The notes beneath the pieces are model-generated. The model saw only the letters and a list, made by a program, of their open reading frames with translations, had not been told where the DNA came from and searched no databases. A DNA stretch of 64,000 bases, taken from Thiobacillus denitrificans. GTDB taxonomy: Bacteria > Pseudomonadota > Gammaproteobacteria > Burkholderiales > Thiobacillaceae. The DNA is taken from positions 60,578 through 124,577 of the forward strand of contig DDRS01000040.1 in assembly GCA_002343685.1 (NCBI GenBank), in the 5' to 3' direction. This document shows, in pieces, positions 8,191 to 16,738 of the stretch (position 1 is the first letter of the stretch; the number at the start of each line of letters is the position of its first letter). A program made the translations under genes and the position numbers.

Positions 8191-8293
8191 GAAGCGGCGC
8201 CGGATTGATGGGCCCCGATCATGAAGGCCACGCCGAGAACGACAACCCAGTCTGGCGGGCTTCGCGGGTGAGGGCAGATTTGGAGCGAGACAG

Positions 8294-9616
8294 ATGCTTT
8301 TTCCGTTGATCGACGAACTGGCCACGACCGACATCGTGAGCGTGCCGCCCCGCGTTGCAGTCCGCCATGCGTTGCAGAAGATGTCGCAGCACAAGGTGCG
8401 CAACGTGGTGGTGGAAGAGGCGTCGGGCGGCTACGGGTTGCTGACTGCGTCCGATGTGGTGCGGCTCCGCTTCTCGCAACTGGGGCTCGATACCACGATC
8501 AGCGACGCGGGTTACCATGCCCTTCCCTACATCGCCAAGGGGAGCAATCTGCTGGATGTGATCGAGCTGTTCGACGACGCACATGGCTACGCAGCGGTGA
8601 TCGACGAGTCGAACAAGCTGTTCGGCATCGTCTCGAACACCGATATTCTCGCCAGCCTCGATCCGCAGACCATGTTGCAGCGCCAACAATTGCGCGACCT
8701 GCTGCGTCGCCACGAGGTCAAGAAGATGCCGCATGACACGCCGATCGGCGACGTGCTGACCTGTCTGGTCGATCAGGACGATGCGGTGGTCGTGACCGAG
8801 CAGGGCGTGGGAGTCGGCATCGTGACGACGCGCGATGCCATCCGCCTGCTGCACGACGAGGTGGCGCTGATGGACCCGGTGCATGTACACATGTCCATTC
8901 CGCTCCGTACCGTGACCTGCGACCTGACAGTGGGCGAGGCGGTGGCGGCCATGCGCGACCTGAATTTCAAGCGACTGGTGGTGGAAGACCCGCGAAGCCG
9001 GGAATTGATCGGCATCATCACCCAGCATGATCTCATCGGCGTGGCCTACAGCCGATGGGCCGAGCTGATGCACCACCATGCGCTGGAACTGCGCGAAATC
9101 ATCCATGTGCTGGAAAACAAGACGGCACGATTGGAGAAAATCGCCGCGACCGACCCTCTGACCGGGATGGCCAACAGGACACGCTTCGAGGAATTGTTGC
9201 TCACCGAACAGGAGCGACACAGCCGCCTGTCCACGGTGCCGTTTTCGGTGCTCATCGTCGACATTGACCGTTTCAAGCAGGTCAACGACACCTGGGGACA
9301 CAACCAGGGTGATATCGTGCTGCGTGGGGTGGCGCAGCATATCCAGGGACAGTTGCGCCACATCGATACGCTGGCGAGATGGGGCGGGGAGGAGTTCGCG
9401 GTATTGCTGCCGCAGACCGATCTCGAAGCCGCCCATCTGGTTGCAGGCAGGATCTGCCGGTCGCTGGCACAAAACGTGTTCGAGCGTGTGGGGTGCGTGA
9501 CGGCCAGTTTCGGCGTCGCCATGTACCAGACGGGCGAATCCGCGTCGGCGCTGCTCGGCCGTGCCGACGATGCGCTGTACCGCGCGAAGCGCAATGGCCG
9601 TAATCGCGTCGAGTAG
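8294..9616 (+). CDS. Diguanylate cyclase with four CBS domains
   Basis: A 440-residue soluble protein. The N-terminal 265 residues contain two Bateman modules, meaning four CBS repeats that usually bind adenine nucleotides (starts near MLFPLIDELATTDIVSV, GYHALPYIAKGSN, the MPHDTPIGDVL region and VHMSIPLRTVT). A short helix (about 265-285) links to a GGDEF domain at about 290-440. The signature is GGEEF, and RHID lies at the usual inhibitory-site position before it. It should make cyclic-di-GMP in response to a nucleotide signal, with product inhibition. ATG 8294 has GGAG upstream. Confidence 0.92.
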   Translation: MLFPLIDELATTDIVSVPPRVAVRHALQKMSQHKVRNVVVEEASGGYGLLTASDVVRLRFSQLGLDTTISDAGYHALPYIAKGSNLLDVIELFDDAHGYAAVIDESNKLFGIVSNTDILASLDPQTMLQRQQLRDLLRRHEVKKMPHDTPIGDVLTCLVDQDDAVVVTEQGVGVGIVTTRDAIRLLHDEVALMDPVHVHMSIPLRTVTCDLTVGEAVAAMRDLNFKRLVVEDPRSRELIGIITQHDLIGVAYSRWAELMHHHALELREIIHVLENKTARLEKIAATDPLTGMANRTRFEELLLTEQERHSRLSTVPFSVLIVDIDRFKQVNDTWGHNQGDIVLRGVAQHIQGQLRHIDTLARWGGEEFAVLLPQTDLEAAHLVAGRICRSLAQNVFERVGCVTASFGVAMYQTGESASALLGRADDALYRAKRNGRNRVE

Positions 9617-9618
9617 GA

Positions 9619-10080
9619 ATGAACAGGTTCCTGTTGATTGCCGCGCTCGCAGTCGCCGCCTACTTCACGTTTATCCCGGACCTCCATACGTCGAGCGGCC
9701 GCGCGGCCACGGCTTCGCACGATGTGTCGCAGGCGGGGCAGGACGACAGCGATACTGTCCTCGAACATGCATTCACGCATCGCATCGACAATCTGCAAGT
9801 GGCCGGGCAGGGGACGGTGGTGAAGCTGCTGCCGGATGACGCCAGCGGCAGCCGGCATCAGCGTTTCATCCTGCGGCTGGCATCTGGCCGTACGCTGCTG
9901 GTAGCGCACAACATCGATCTGGCGCCGCGCATCGAGACATTGCAAGTGGGGGATACGGTAGCCTTTTACGGCGAGTACGAATGGAACCCGAAGGGCGGCG
10001 TGATCCACTGGACGCACCACGACCCGCAGGGGCGCCATGCTTCCGGCTGGATCAAGCACGGCGGGCAGATCTACCAGTAG
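9619..10080 (+). CDS. DUF3465 exported or anchored protein
   Basis: A 153-residue protein with an N-terminal hydrophobic segment (about 3-20) that is a signal peptide or anchor. The C-terminal about 100 residues match the DUF3465 pattern: HQRFILRL, HNIDLAPRIE, GDTVAFYGEYEWNPKGG, IHWTHHDPQGRH, then GWI and a terminal Tyr. The fold is probably a small OB-like beta barrel. Function is unknown; the conserved His/Asp cluster could bind metal. It starts two nt after the stop of the CBS-GGDEF gene and is probably co-transcribed. Confidence 0.85.
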   Translation: MNRFLLIAALAVAAYFTFIPDLHTSSGRAATASHDVSQAGQDDSDTVLEHAFTHRIDNLQVAGQGTVVKLLPDDASGSRHQRFILRLASGRTLLVAHNIDLAPRIETLQVGDTVAFYGEYEWNPKGGVIHWTHHDPQGRHASGWIKHGGQIYQ

Positions 10081-10105
10081 GGACCAGGCATGCCCGGCCC
10101 CGGAA

Positions 10106-11440
10106 TTACCTGGAGTGGATGCCTAGATAGGCGGCCAGGTCGGTTTCGATCCGGACGAATTGTTCCACGTGGCAGACTTCGCGAATTTCCTCGGAAAGGG
10201 AGTGGGCGGCTACAGCGTGGTGGCTGGGCGCAAGAAGGGGCAGGCTGACGCAGATGGCAACCTTGAGACGGGTGCGGGCGCGCAGCTGGCGCAAGAATTT
10301 CTCCCAGCGTCCGACGGGTCGCTCGGGCAGCTGGATGTCTGCGGTGGCGGGATGGATGCAGCGAGGGTATTCCCGGGACGTGTCGATGCAGCCCCCTTCC
10401 TGATAGATCCCTTTGGGATCGCGCAACCGCAGCATGCGCTGCAGGATGTACGCCTTGTCTGCCGGGTCGTTCAGTGAGGCTCGGACCCGCGCCTCGACGA
10501 GGCCTTCGTCCATCTGCGGCTCGCCGTGTTCGTCAACGTAGACGCCGTGCCGCCAGTGATAGATTTCCAGGCATTTCGTCGTCAGGCTGAACGGCTGGTC
10601 GCGTTTCCAGAAATTACTGAACAGGCCATCCCCGAGATAGAACACCCATGAGCCTTCATAGCCGGTCACGTCGGCGGAACGTTCATCGGGGTTGCGAAAC
10701 CAGAGACGATCGCCCGGGACATAGTATTTCGGCGGCAACGGGGTTTCCATGGCGCCGTATTCATGCAGGAAGACATCGTGGAATTGCCCGGACATGATGG
10801 GCCGGCTCTCCCACTGGTGCTGCAGGCGCTGCAGCAATGCGGGGTTGTGGGCGGCCAGTTCCTGGGCCAGGGCGAGCAGAATGACGTATTCGGTCGCCCG
10901 ATAGCAGGAAAACGCGTAGAGCTGTCCGGACACGTCGGGCTGGGTGGCCTTCAGCAGACCTTCGATCAGCGATCGGCCCGGCAGGATGGTGAAGCCTTTG
11001 TTCTCGACGTAGGTCCAGTAATCCTCGGGGCGCTCGGCCTCGGTGGTGTGGAAATCGAGTGCCGTCCGGCGCGCGGCCTGGACGATATTGCGGCGGATAT
11101 GGACTGCCGACATGGCCTCGGCGGCACTGGGAAAAACGAAGGCCGCCGGCCCCAGTAGCATGGCTACCAGGATTTCCCGCTCCAGGTCGCCGACGCGGGC
11201 CACAGGGTCGAGATGGAGGTGCTCGGACAACCGGCTGGTGTCGAAGTCGGGCGCCCATGCCTGTGTGAGATTCGATGGCAGGCGGAAGCGGAGGTCGAGG
11301 CCTTCCTGGCAGATCTCGACCTGACCATCGAGTTCCAGTGAGGCGAGATAGGTGAGGAAATCGCGGCGTGCGACGGGCATGTTGGCGGCATCCTGTACCT
11401 GGATCAGGATGCCGCCGCAGGAAGCGTGGATGCGGGTCAT
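10106..11440 (-). CDS. Transglutaminase (Tgl)-like protein of the cyanophycin locus
   Basis: A 444-residue protein, last gene of the leftward arm. Its middle aligns by eye with Bacillus spore transglutaminase Tgl (about 245 aa): RRNIVQAA (117-124) matches Tgl RMNIVAAA, LYAFSCYRAT (174-183) matches the active-site FYAFECATA, and PGDRLWFRNP (242-251) matches LGDCLYFKNP. The nucleophile is kept as C179. The two catalytic glutamates of Tgl, E115 and E187, align with Ser178 and Ser264. The protein is longer than Tgl, with an extra N-terminal domain and a C-terminal tail. It may cross-link or modify polymer or proteins, or be a binding pseudoenzyme. Start ATG 11440; ribosome binding site weak. Confidence 0.72.
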   Translation of the reverse strand: MTRIHASCGGILIQVQDAANMPVARRDFLTYLASLELDGQVEICQEGLDLRFRLPSNLTQAWAPDFDTSRLSEHLHLDPVARVGDLEREILVAMLLGPAAFVFPSAAEAMSAVHIRRNIVQAARRTALDFHTTEAERPEDYWTYVENKGFTILPGRSLIEGLLKATQPDVSGQLYAFSCYRATEYVILLALAQELAAHNPALLQRLQHQWESRPIMSGQFHDVFLHEYGAMETPLPPKYYVPGDRLWFRNPDERSADVTGYEGSWVFYLGDGLFSNFWKRDQPFSLTTKCLEIYHWRHGVYVDEHGEPQMDEGLVEARVRASLNDPADKAYILQRMLRLRDPKGIYQEGGCIDTSREYPRCIHPATADIQLPERPVGRWEKFLRQLRARTRLKVAICVSLPLLAPSHHAVAAHSLSEEIREVCHVEQFVRIETDLAAYLGIHSR

Positions 11441-11465
11441 GGGAATTGCCGGCCTTGTTCGGGGA

Positions 11466-11936
11466 TTACATGAAGCGGTCGAGCAGCCGGCGACTGGTCT
11501 TGTCTAGCCTGGACAGGTCGCGGATCAGGTACTGCACGCCGTGACTGTCGCTGATGAGCAGGGCGGCTGCGCCGAGGCGGCGGATATCTTCCTCGCCCTT
11601 GAGAATGAAGCGGGTCTCGCCGCGGTCGGTCTCGACCGCCCAGGTGCTGGGCGTGGCGAACGTGGAGACCTGCCGCAGCCGGTGGATCTCCGGCATGAAT
11701 TCGCGGCTGGCCAGTTCGGCTTCGATCAGTTTTCGCGTCACGTCGGGCAAGTCGTCCAGATGGTCGATCCAGGCCAGTTCGTGGCCGTCCGTGCCCATCA
11801 ATGCAATGCCCTCCGCCGGCGCAGCGAGGGGGAAGGCACGCACGGGCTGCACGCCTGCGTGCTCGCTGCCGTCAGGAGCTGTCAGCAGAAGTCGGCCATG
11901 CGGGTCGCGGGTGAGTTGGAAGGGAACGGGTGTCAT
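11466..11936 (-). CDS. DUF1854 protein, cyanophycin-associated
   Basis: A 156-residue soluble protein of the DUF1854 family, recognisable by the N-terminal HPV-type strand region, the ELAWIDHLDDLP block and the C-terminal ISDSHGVQYLIRDLSRLDKTSRRLLDRF. DUF1854 genes are known to accompany cyanophycin synthetase and a dedicated ABC transporter in proteobacteria; the biochemical role is not established. It lies 6 nt after the ABC transporter gene and 25 nt before the Tgl-like gene, so the three are one leftward operon divergent from cphA'-cphA. Confidence 0.85.
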   Translation of the reverse strand: MTPVPFQLTRDPHGRLLLTAPDGSEHAGVQPVRAFPLAAPAEGIALMGTDGHELAWIDHLDDLPDVTRKLIEAELASREFMPEIHRLRQVSTFATPSTWAVETDRGETRFILKGEEDIRRLGAAALLISDSHGVQYLIRDLSRLDKTSRRLLDRFM

Positions 11937-11942
11937 GGCGGG

Positions 11943-14243
11943 TCACTTCGGCATAGGGGGCTTGGCCTCGGCGCTGGCCGTGGGCAGTTCGTCCAGGTCG
12001 GTGTCGACGTTGCGGGCCTGGGCCTGGTATAGGCGGTAATAGTGACCTTCGCGCGCCATCAGGTCATCGTGGTTGCCGACCTCGACGATCCGGCCGCGAT
12101 CCATGACGACCAGCCGGTCGGCCTGGCGCAGCGTGGACAGGCGGTGGGCGATGGCGATCGTGGTACGGCCGCGCACCAGGTTGTCGAGCGCCTTCTGGAT
12201 TTCCTTCTCGGTCTCGGTGTCCACCGAGGAGGTGGCTTCGTCGAGGATGAGGATGCGCGGATCGATCAGCAGTGCGCGGGCGATGGAGATGCGCTGGCGC
12301 TCGCCGCCGGACAGGCCCTGGCCGCGTTCGCCCACCAGCGAGTCGTAGCCCTGCGGCAGGCGCAGGATGAATTCGTGGGCGTGGGCGGCGCGGGCGGCGG
12401 CGACGATCTCCGTGCGGCTGGCATCGGGCCTGCCATAGGCGATGTTCTCGGCAATGGTGCCGAAGAACAGGAAAGGTTCCTGCAGGACGAGGCCGATGTG
12501 GCGGCGGTATTCCGCGACCGGCAGGGAACGGATGTCCGTGCCATCGAGGCGGATCGCGCCTTCCGACAGGTCGTAGAAACGGCAGATGAGGTTGACCAGG
12601 GTACTCTTGCCCGAGCCGCTGTGGCCCACCAGACCGATCATCTCGCCCGGCTGGATGTCCAGGTTGAGGCCGCGGATCACGCCGCGGTTGCCGTAACGGA
12701 AGGACGCGTCGCGGATCTCTATGCGGCCCTGCACCCGGTCGAGGTGCGTAGGCCGGGCTGGTTCGGGGACACTGGAAACGTGGTCGAGGATATCGAAGAT
12801 CCTTTTGGTGCCGGCCGCGGCCTTCTGGGTCACCGAGACGATGCGGCTCATCGAGTCGAGACGGCTGTAGAAGCGGCTGATGTAGGCGAGGAAGGCGGTG
12901 AGCACGCCGACCGTGATCTGGTCGTGGGCGATCTGCCAGATGCCGAAGGCCCACACCACTAGCAGACCGACCTCGGTGAGCAGTGTGACGGTCGGCGAGA
13001 AGAGCGACCAGGTCTTGTTGAGGCGGTCGTTGACGGCCAGGTTGTGGCGGTTGGCCTCGCGGAAGCGCTGCGCCTCGCGCTGCTCCTGGGCGAAGGCCTT
13101 CACCACGCGGATGCCGGGAATGGTATCTGCCAGCACATTGGTGACTTCGGACCAGACGCGGTCGATCTTCTCGAAGCCGGTGCGCAGTCGGTCGCGCACC
13201 AGATGGATCATCCAGGCGATGAAGGGCAGCGGCAGCAGGGTGACGAGCGCGAGCGCGGGGTTGATCGAGAACAGGATCGCCGCGGTCATGCCAATCATCA
13301 GCACGTCGGTGGCGAAGTCGAGCAGGTGCAGCGACAGGAACACGCAGATGCGGTCGGTCTCCGAACCGATGCGCGCCATCAGGTCGCCGGTGCGCTTGCC
13401 GCCGAAGTATTCCAGCGAGAGCTGCAACAGGTGTTCGTAGGTGGTGGTGCGCAGGTCGGCGCCGATGCGTTCGCTGACCCGGGCGAGGATGTAGGTGCGG
13501 GCCCAGCCGAGGCCCCAGGCCAGCAGGGCCGAGGCGAGCAGGCCGGCAAGCAGCAGGGCCACGACACCGGTGTCGATCGGCTGGCCGTTCTGGTAGGGGA
13601 TCAGCACCTTGTCCATCAGGGGCATGGTCAGGTAGGGCGGCACCAGCGTGGCGCCGGTGGCGGCCAGGGTCAGCAGGAATCCGGCCAGCAACTGACCCCG
13701 GTAGGGCCCGGCAAAGCGCCACAGCCGGAACAGGGTCCAGGTCGACGGCGCCTCGTGCAGTTCGCGGCTGCACAGGAGGCATTCCGTCTGGTCGGGCGGC
13801 AGCGGCGTCCCGCAGGTGGGGCAGAGGGTTTCATCCGAGGCGGGCACCGGCTGGCCGGAGAGGTGGGCTGCCAATTCCGCCGCAAAACGGTCGGCCAGCC
13901 GCAACGCCGCCCCGTTATGCGCCAGCGTGAAGCGCCAGCTGGCCAGGCGCGAGCTCGTGTCGTGGAGTTCCAACGTGCCCACGCCGGCATGGTCGTGATG
14001 CTGCAGGGACAGGCCTGGCCGCAACGGCCAGTCTGCCCAGCCGGCGTCGCCCGCCGACCAGGCCAGCAGGCGCCGGTCGGTCAGGACCAGCCGGCCTGCG
14101 GCAAACGCCAGCCGGGCGTCGAGATCGGGCTCCAGGGTGGCCACGACCGGCTCGCCGGACGCAAGCTGCGCGCCTAGAGCGGCTTGCCAGGCTGCGGCGG
14201 CGTCCGCAGCGGCGCCAGGGAGGGGAGGGGGTGTACGGATCAT
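11943..14243 (-). CDS. Cyanophycin-associated ABC exporter (fused TMD-NBD with N-terminal extension)
   Basis: A 766-residue half-transporter. It has an extra N-terminal region (about 1-125, beta-rich, PH-like by pattern), a zinc-ribbon candidate (CPTCG then CLLC), a six-helix exporter domain (about 160-470) and an ATPase. The ATPase has Walker A GHSGSGKST, signature LSGGERQR and Walker B ILILDEATSS with H-loop AIAHR. This layout matches the exporter that travels with cyanophycin genes and DUF1854. The substrate is unknown; cyanophycin, its dipeptides or a modifying agent are options. Start is uncertain: ATG 14243, ATG 14261 and TTG 14291 are all in frame and none has a clear ribosome site. 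Confidence 0.88.
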   Translation of the reverse strand: MIRTPPPLPGAAADAAAAWQAALGAQLASGEPVVATLEPDLDARLAFAAGRLVLTDRRLLAWSAGDAGWADWPLRPGLSLQHHDHAGVGTLELHDTSSRLASWRFTLAHNGAALRLADRFAAELAAHLSGQPVPASDETLCPTCGTPLPPDQTECLLCSRELHEAPSTWTLFRLWRFAGPYRGQLLAGFLLTLAATGATLVPPYLTMPLMDKVLIPYQNGQPIDTGVVALLLAGLLASALLAWGLGWARTYILARVSERIGADLRTTTYEHLLQLSLEYFGGKRTGDLMARIGSETDRICVFLSLHLLDFATDVLMIGMTAAILFSINPALALVTLLPLPFIAWMIHLVRDRLRTGFEKIDRVWSEVTNVLADTIPGIRVVKAFAQEQREAQRFREANRHNLAVNDRLNKTWSLFSPTVTLLTEVGLLVVWAFGIWQIAHDQITVGVLTAFLAYISRFYSRLDSMSRIVSVTQKAAAGTKRIFDILDHVSSVPEPARPTHLDRVQGRIEIRDASFRYGNRGVIRGLNLDIQPGEMIGLVGHSGSGKSTLVNLICRFYDLSEGAIRLDGTDIRSLPVAEYRRHIGLVLQEPFLFFGTIAENIAYGRPDASRTEIVAAARAAHAHEFILRLPQGYDSLVGERGQGLSGGERQRISIARALLIDPRILILDEATSSVDTETEKEIQKALDNLVRGRTTIAIAHRLSTLRQADRLVVMDRGRIVEVGNHDDLMAREGHYYRLYQAQARNVDTDLDELPTASAEAKPPMPK

Positions 14244-14492
14244 GGATGAATGGCGTCGCATCGGGGGAGGGCGTACCCGCAGGCGCGGCAATAATTTTTT
14301 TTCATTTTTCCTTGTGCATCGGCATCCGACCAGCCCCCGGCAAAGCGGGGTTTATTGTATGCTGCGCGGCGTGGTTCCGTGTAACCTGAACGTAGCAAAC
14401 AACCATCTTTTCCGGCGAAGCCCCAGCGTCCCGATCCGCCCTTCCATGCCTGCCGCATTTCACCTCATCGTCCGGTACGGACGTCGTGCGTC
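14244..14492. promoter_or_regulatory. Divergent control region of the cyanophycin locus
   Basis: The 249 nt between the exporter operon and cphA' must hold both promoters. A 5-bp GC stem (CCCCG - GCAAAG - CGGGG, 14335-14350) is followed by TTTATTGTATG, which could be a weak terminator in the cphA' leader. A T-rich tract lies at 14293-14310. I found no promoter hexamers I would trust. Confidence 0.35.
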
Positions 14493-16682
14493 GTGAACAG
14501 AAAAACCATTGAATTCCTGCGCGTCACGCATCTGGACGGGCCGAATATCTGGACCTACCGGCCTGTGCTGGAGGCCTGGGTCGACATCGGCGATCTCGAG
14601 GATTCGCCCTCCAATACCCTTCCCGGTCTGTACGAGCGCCTGACCGGCTGGTTGCCCGGCCTGATCGAGCACCGCTGCGGCGTCGGCGAGCGCGGCGGCT
14701 TCCTGCTGCGCCTGCGCGAAGGAACCTGGCCGGCCCATATTCTCGAACACATCACGATCGAGCTGCAGAACCTGGCCGGCATGAAAGTCGGCTTTGGCAA
14801 GGCGCGCGAGACGGCCGAACGCGGCATCTACAAGGTGGCGGTACGCACACGCAACGAACAGGTCGGCCGCGCCTGCCTGCAGGCAGGACGCGACCTGTTG
14901 ATGGCCGCCATCGAGGATCGCCCGTTTGATATCGAGGGCACCGTGTCGCGTCTGCGCGATCTCGCAGACCGGCGCTGCCTGGGGCCGAGCACGGCCTGTA
15001 TCGTCGATGGCGCGGCCAGCCGCCATATCCCGTCCATTCGCCTGACCGAAGGCAACCTGATCCAGCTGGGCTACGGCGCCCGTCAACGCCGCATCTGGAC
15101 GGCAGAAACGGACATGACGGGCGCGATCGCCGAAAGCATCGCAAGCGACAAGGATCTGACCAAACGCCTGCTGAAATCCTGTGGGGTGCCCGTCCCGGAC
15201 GGCCGTATTGCCGACAGTCCGGAAGATGCCTGGGATGCCGCGGAGGAGATCGGCTTGCCGGTCGCGATCAAGCCGGTGGACGGCAACCATGGCCGGGGCG
15301 TGTCCCTTGATCTTGCCACCCGGGAGGATGTCGAACGGGCCTATCGGCTGGCCCTGGCGGAGGGGAGCGAGGTCATCGTCGAGCGCTATGTGCCGGGCAA
15401 CGAGCACCGGCTGCTCGTGGTCGGCCCGCGCGTCGTCGCGGCGGCGCGCGGCGAGGCGGCCTGGGTGAAGGGCGATGGCCGCTCGACCATCGCCGAGTTG
15501 ATCGACCGCCAACTCAATACCGATCCACGGCGCGGCACGACGGAAGACTACCCGCTCAACCGGATCCTGATCGACGAAGACCCGGCGGTCGGCCTCGAAC
15601 TGACACGCCAGGGTTATACGCCGGTTGACGTCCCGGCGGCAGGGCAGACCATCCTGATCCAGCGCAATGGCAACGTCGCCTTCGACGTCACCGACACGCT
15701 CCACCCCGAAGTGGTGGAAACGGCCGTCCTCGCTGCCCGGGTGGTCGGACTTGACGTCGCCGGCATCGACATGGTGGCGCAGGACGTCTCACGGCCGCTG
15801 GCGGAACAGGGCGGCGCCATCGTCGAAGTGAACGCCGGGCCAGGTCTGCTCATGCACCTCAAGCCTGCCGAGGGCAGCCCCCGTCCGGTGGGTCGCGCCA
15901 TCGTCGACCACCTGTTTCCCGATGGGGAGAGCGGCCGCATTCCCATCGTCGGCATCAGCGGTTCGCAGGGGGGAGCTTCCATCGCCCATGTGGTCGCCCA
16001 GTTGATTGCCTGTACCGGCAAGCGCACGGGCCTGGCCTGTCGTGACGGGCTTTATCTGGGGCTGCGCCAAGTCAAGCCGGGCAATTGTGCAAGCTGGCGT
16101 GCGGGCCGGCAACTGCTGATGAACCGGGGCGTGGATGCCGCCGTCTTCGAGCACGATGCCCGTTCGATCCTCCACGAGGGCTATGCCTATGACCGCTGCC
16201 AGGTCGGCGTGGTGACCGACCTGCAGATGGATGCCTCGCTCGCGGAGTACTACATTCGCGAACCCGGGCAGATGTACACGGTCATGCGCACCCAGGTTGA
16301 TTTGGTCCTGCCTGACGGGGTGGCGGTTCTGCATGCGGGTGACCCGGCCGTGGCCGAGCTGGCCTCGCTGTGCGACGGGACGGTGCTGTTCTATGCCCTC
16401 GAGCCCGGGCTGCCGGTGATCGACGCGCACTGTGCCGGCGGCGGCCGGGCCCTGTTTCTCCGCGACAACCATGTGGTCGTCGCGGGCGCCACGGGCGAGA
16501 CGCCGCTCTTCAGCCTGGCGGCCTTGCACCCTGCCATGAATGGAAAGCCGCTGCTCCAGCCACTGTACGTTCTCGCTGCAGTGGGGGTGGCGCTGGCGCT
16601 TGATATTCCGCCGGAACTGATTCGTGCGGCAATGGATACCTGCGTGTCGCTGCCCGCCCCTGCGATCCAGGCCAACTACTAG
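14493..16682 (+). CDS. Cyanophycin synthetase paralogue CphA' with degenerate Mur-ligase half
   Basis: A 729-residue relative of cyanophycin synthetase. The N-terminal domain and ATP-grasp domain (about 215-470) look intact, for example SDKDLTKRLLKSCGVPVP, GLPVAIKPVDGNHGRGVS and EVNAGPGLLMHL. The C-terminal half is Mur-ligase-like, but its P-loop position (about 487-494) reads GISGSQGG instead of GTNGKTT, so ATP binding there is probably lost. It is also about 130 residues shorter than the neighbour. Such CphA' paralogues beside cphA are known in proteobacteria. It may prime, extend or use a different substrate. GTG start at 14493; no strong ribosome site. Confidence 0.88.
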   Translation: MNRKTIEFLRVTHLDGPNIWTYRPVLEAWVDIGDLEDSPSNTLPGLYERLTGWLPGLIEHRCGVGERGGFLLRLREGTWPAHILEHITIELQNLAGMKVGFGKARETAERGIYKVAVRTRNEQVGRACLQAGRDLLMAAIEDRPFDIEGTVSRLRDLADRRCLGPSTACIVDGAASRHIPSIRLTEGNLIQLGYGARQRRIWTAETDMTGAIAESIASDKDLTKRLLKSCGVPVPDGRIADSPEDAWDAAEEIGLPVAIKPVDGNHGRGVSLDLATREDVERAYRLALAEGSEVIVERYVPGNEHRLLVVGPRVVAAARGEAAWVKGDGRSTIAELIDRQLNTDPRRGTTEDYPLNRILIDEDPAVGLELTRQGYTPVDVPAAGQTILIQRNGNVAFDVTDTLHPEVVETAVLAARVVGLDVAGIDMVAQDVSRPLAEQGGAIVEVNAGPGLLMHLKPAEGSPRPVGRAIVDHLFPDGESGRIPIVGISGSQGGASIAHVVAQLIACTGKRTGLACRDGLYLGLRQVKPGNCASWRAGRQLLMNRGVDAAVFEHDARSILHEGYAYDRCQVGVVTDLQMDASLAEYYIREPGQMYTVMRTQVDLVLPDGVAVLHAGDPAVAELASLCDGTVLFYALEPGLPVIDAHCAGGGRALFLRDNHVVVAGATGETPLFSLAALHPAMNGKPLLQPLYVLAAVGVALALDIPPELIRAAMDTCVSLPAPAIQANY

Positions 16683-16738
16683 GAATTACGATCCGGCAGG
16701 GCGAGCCTGCCACGGGACACCCAACAGGAACGGCGTTC

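Noticed and set aside
8151..8306. Small frame of about 50 codons between NYN and CBS-GGDEF genes
   Set aside because: It overlaps the downstream start, has no good ribosome site and crosses the hairpin at 8167-8190.
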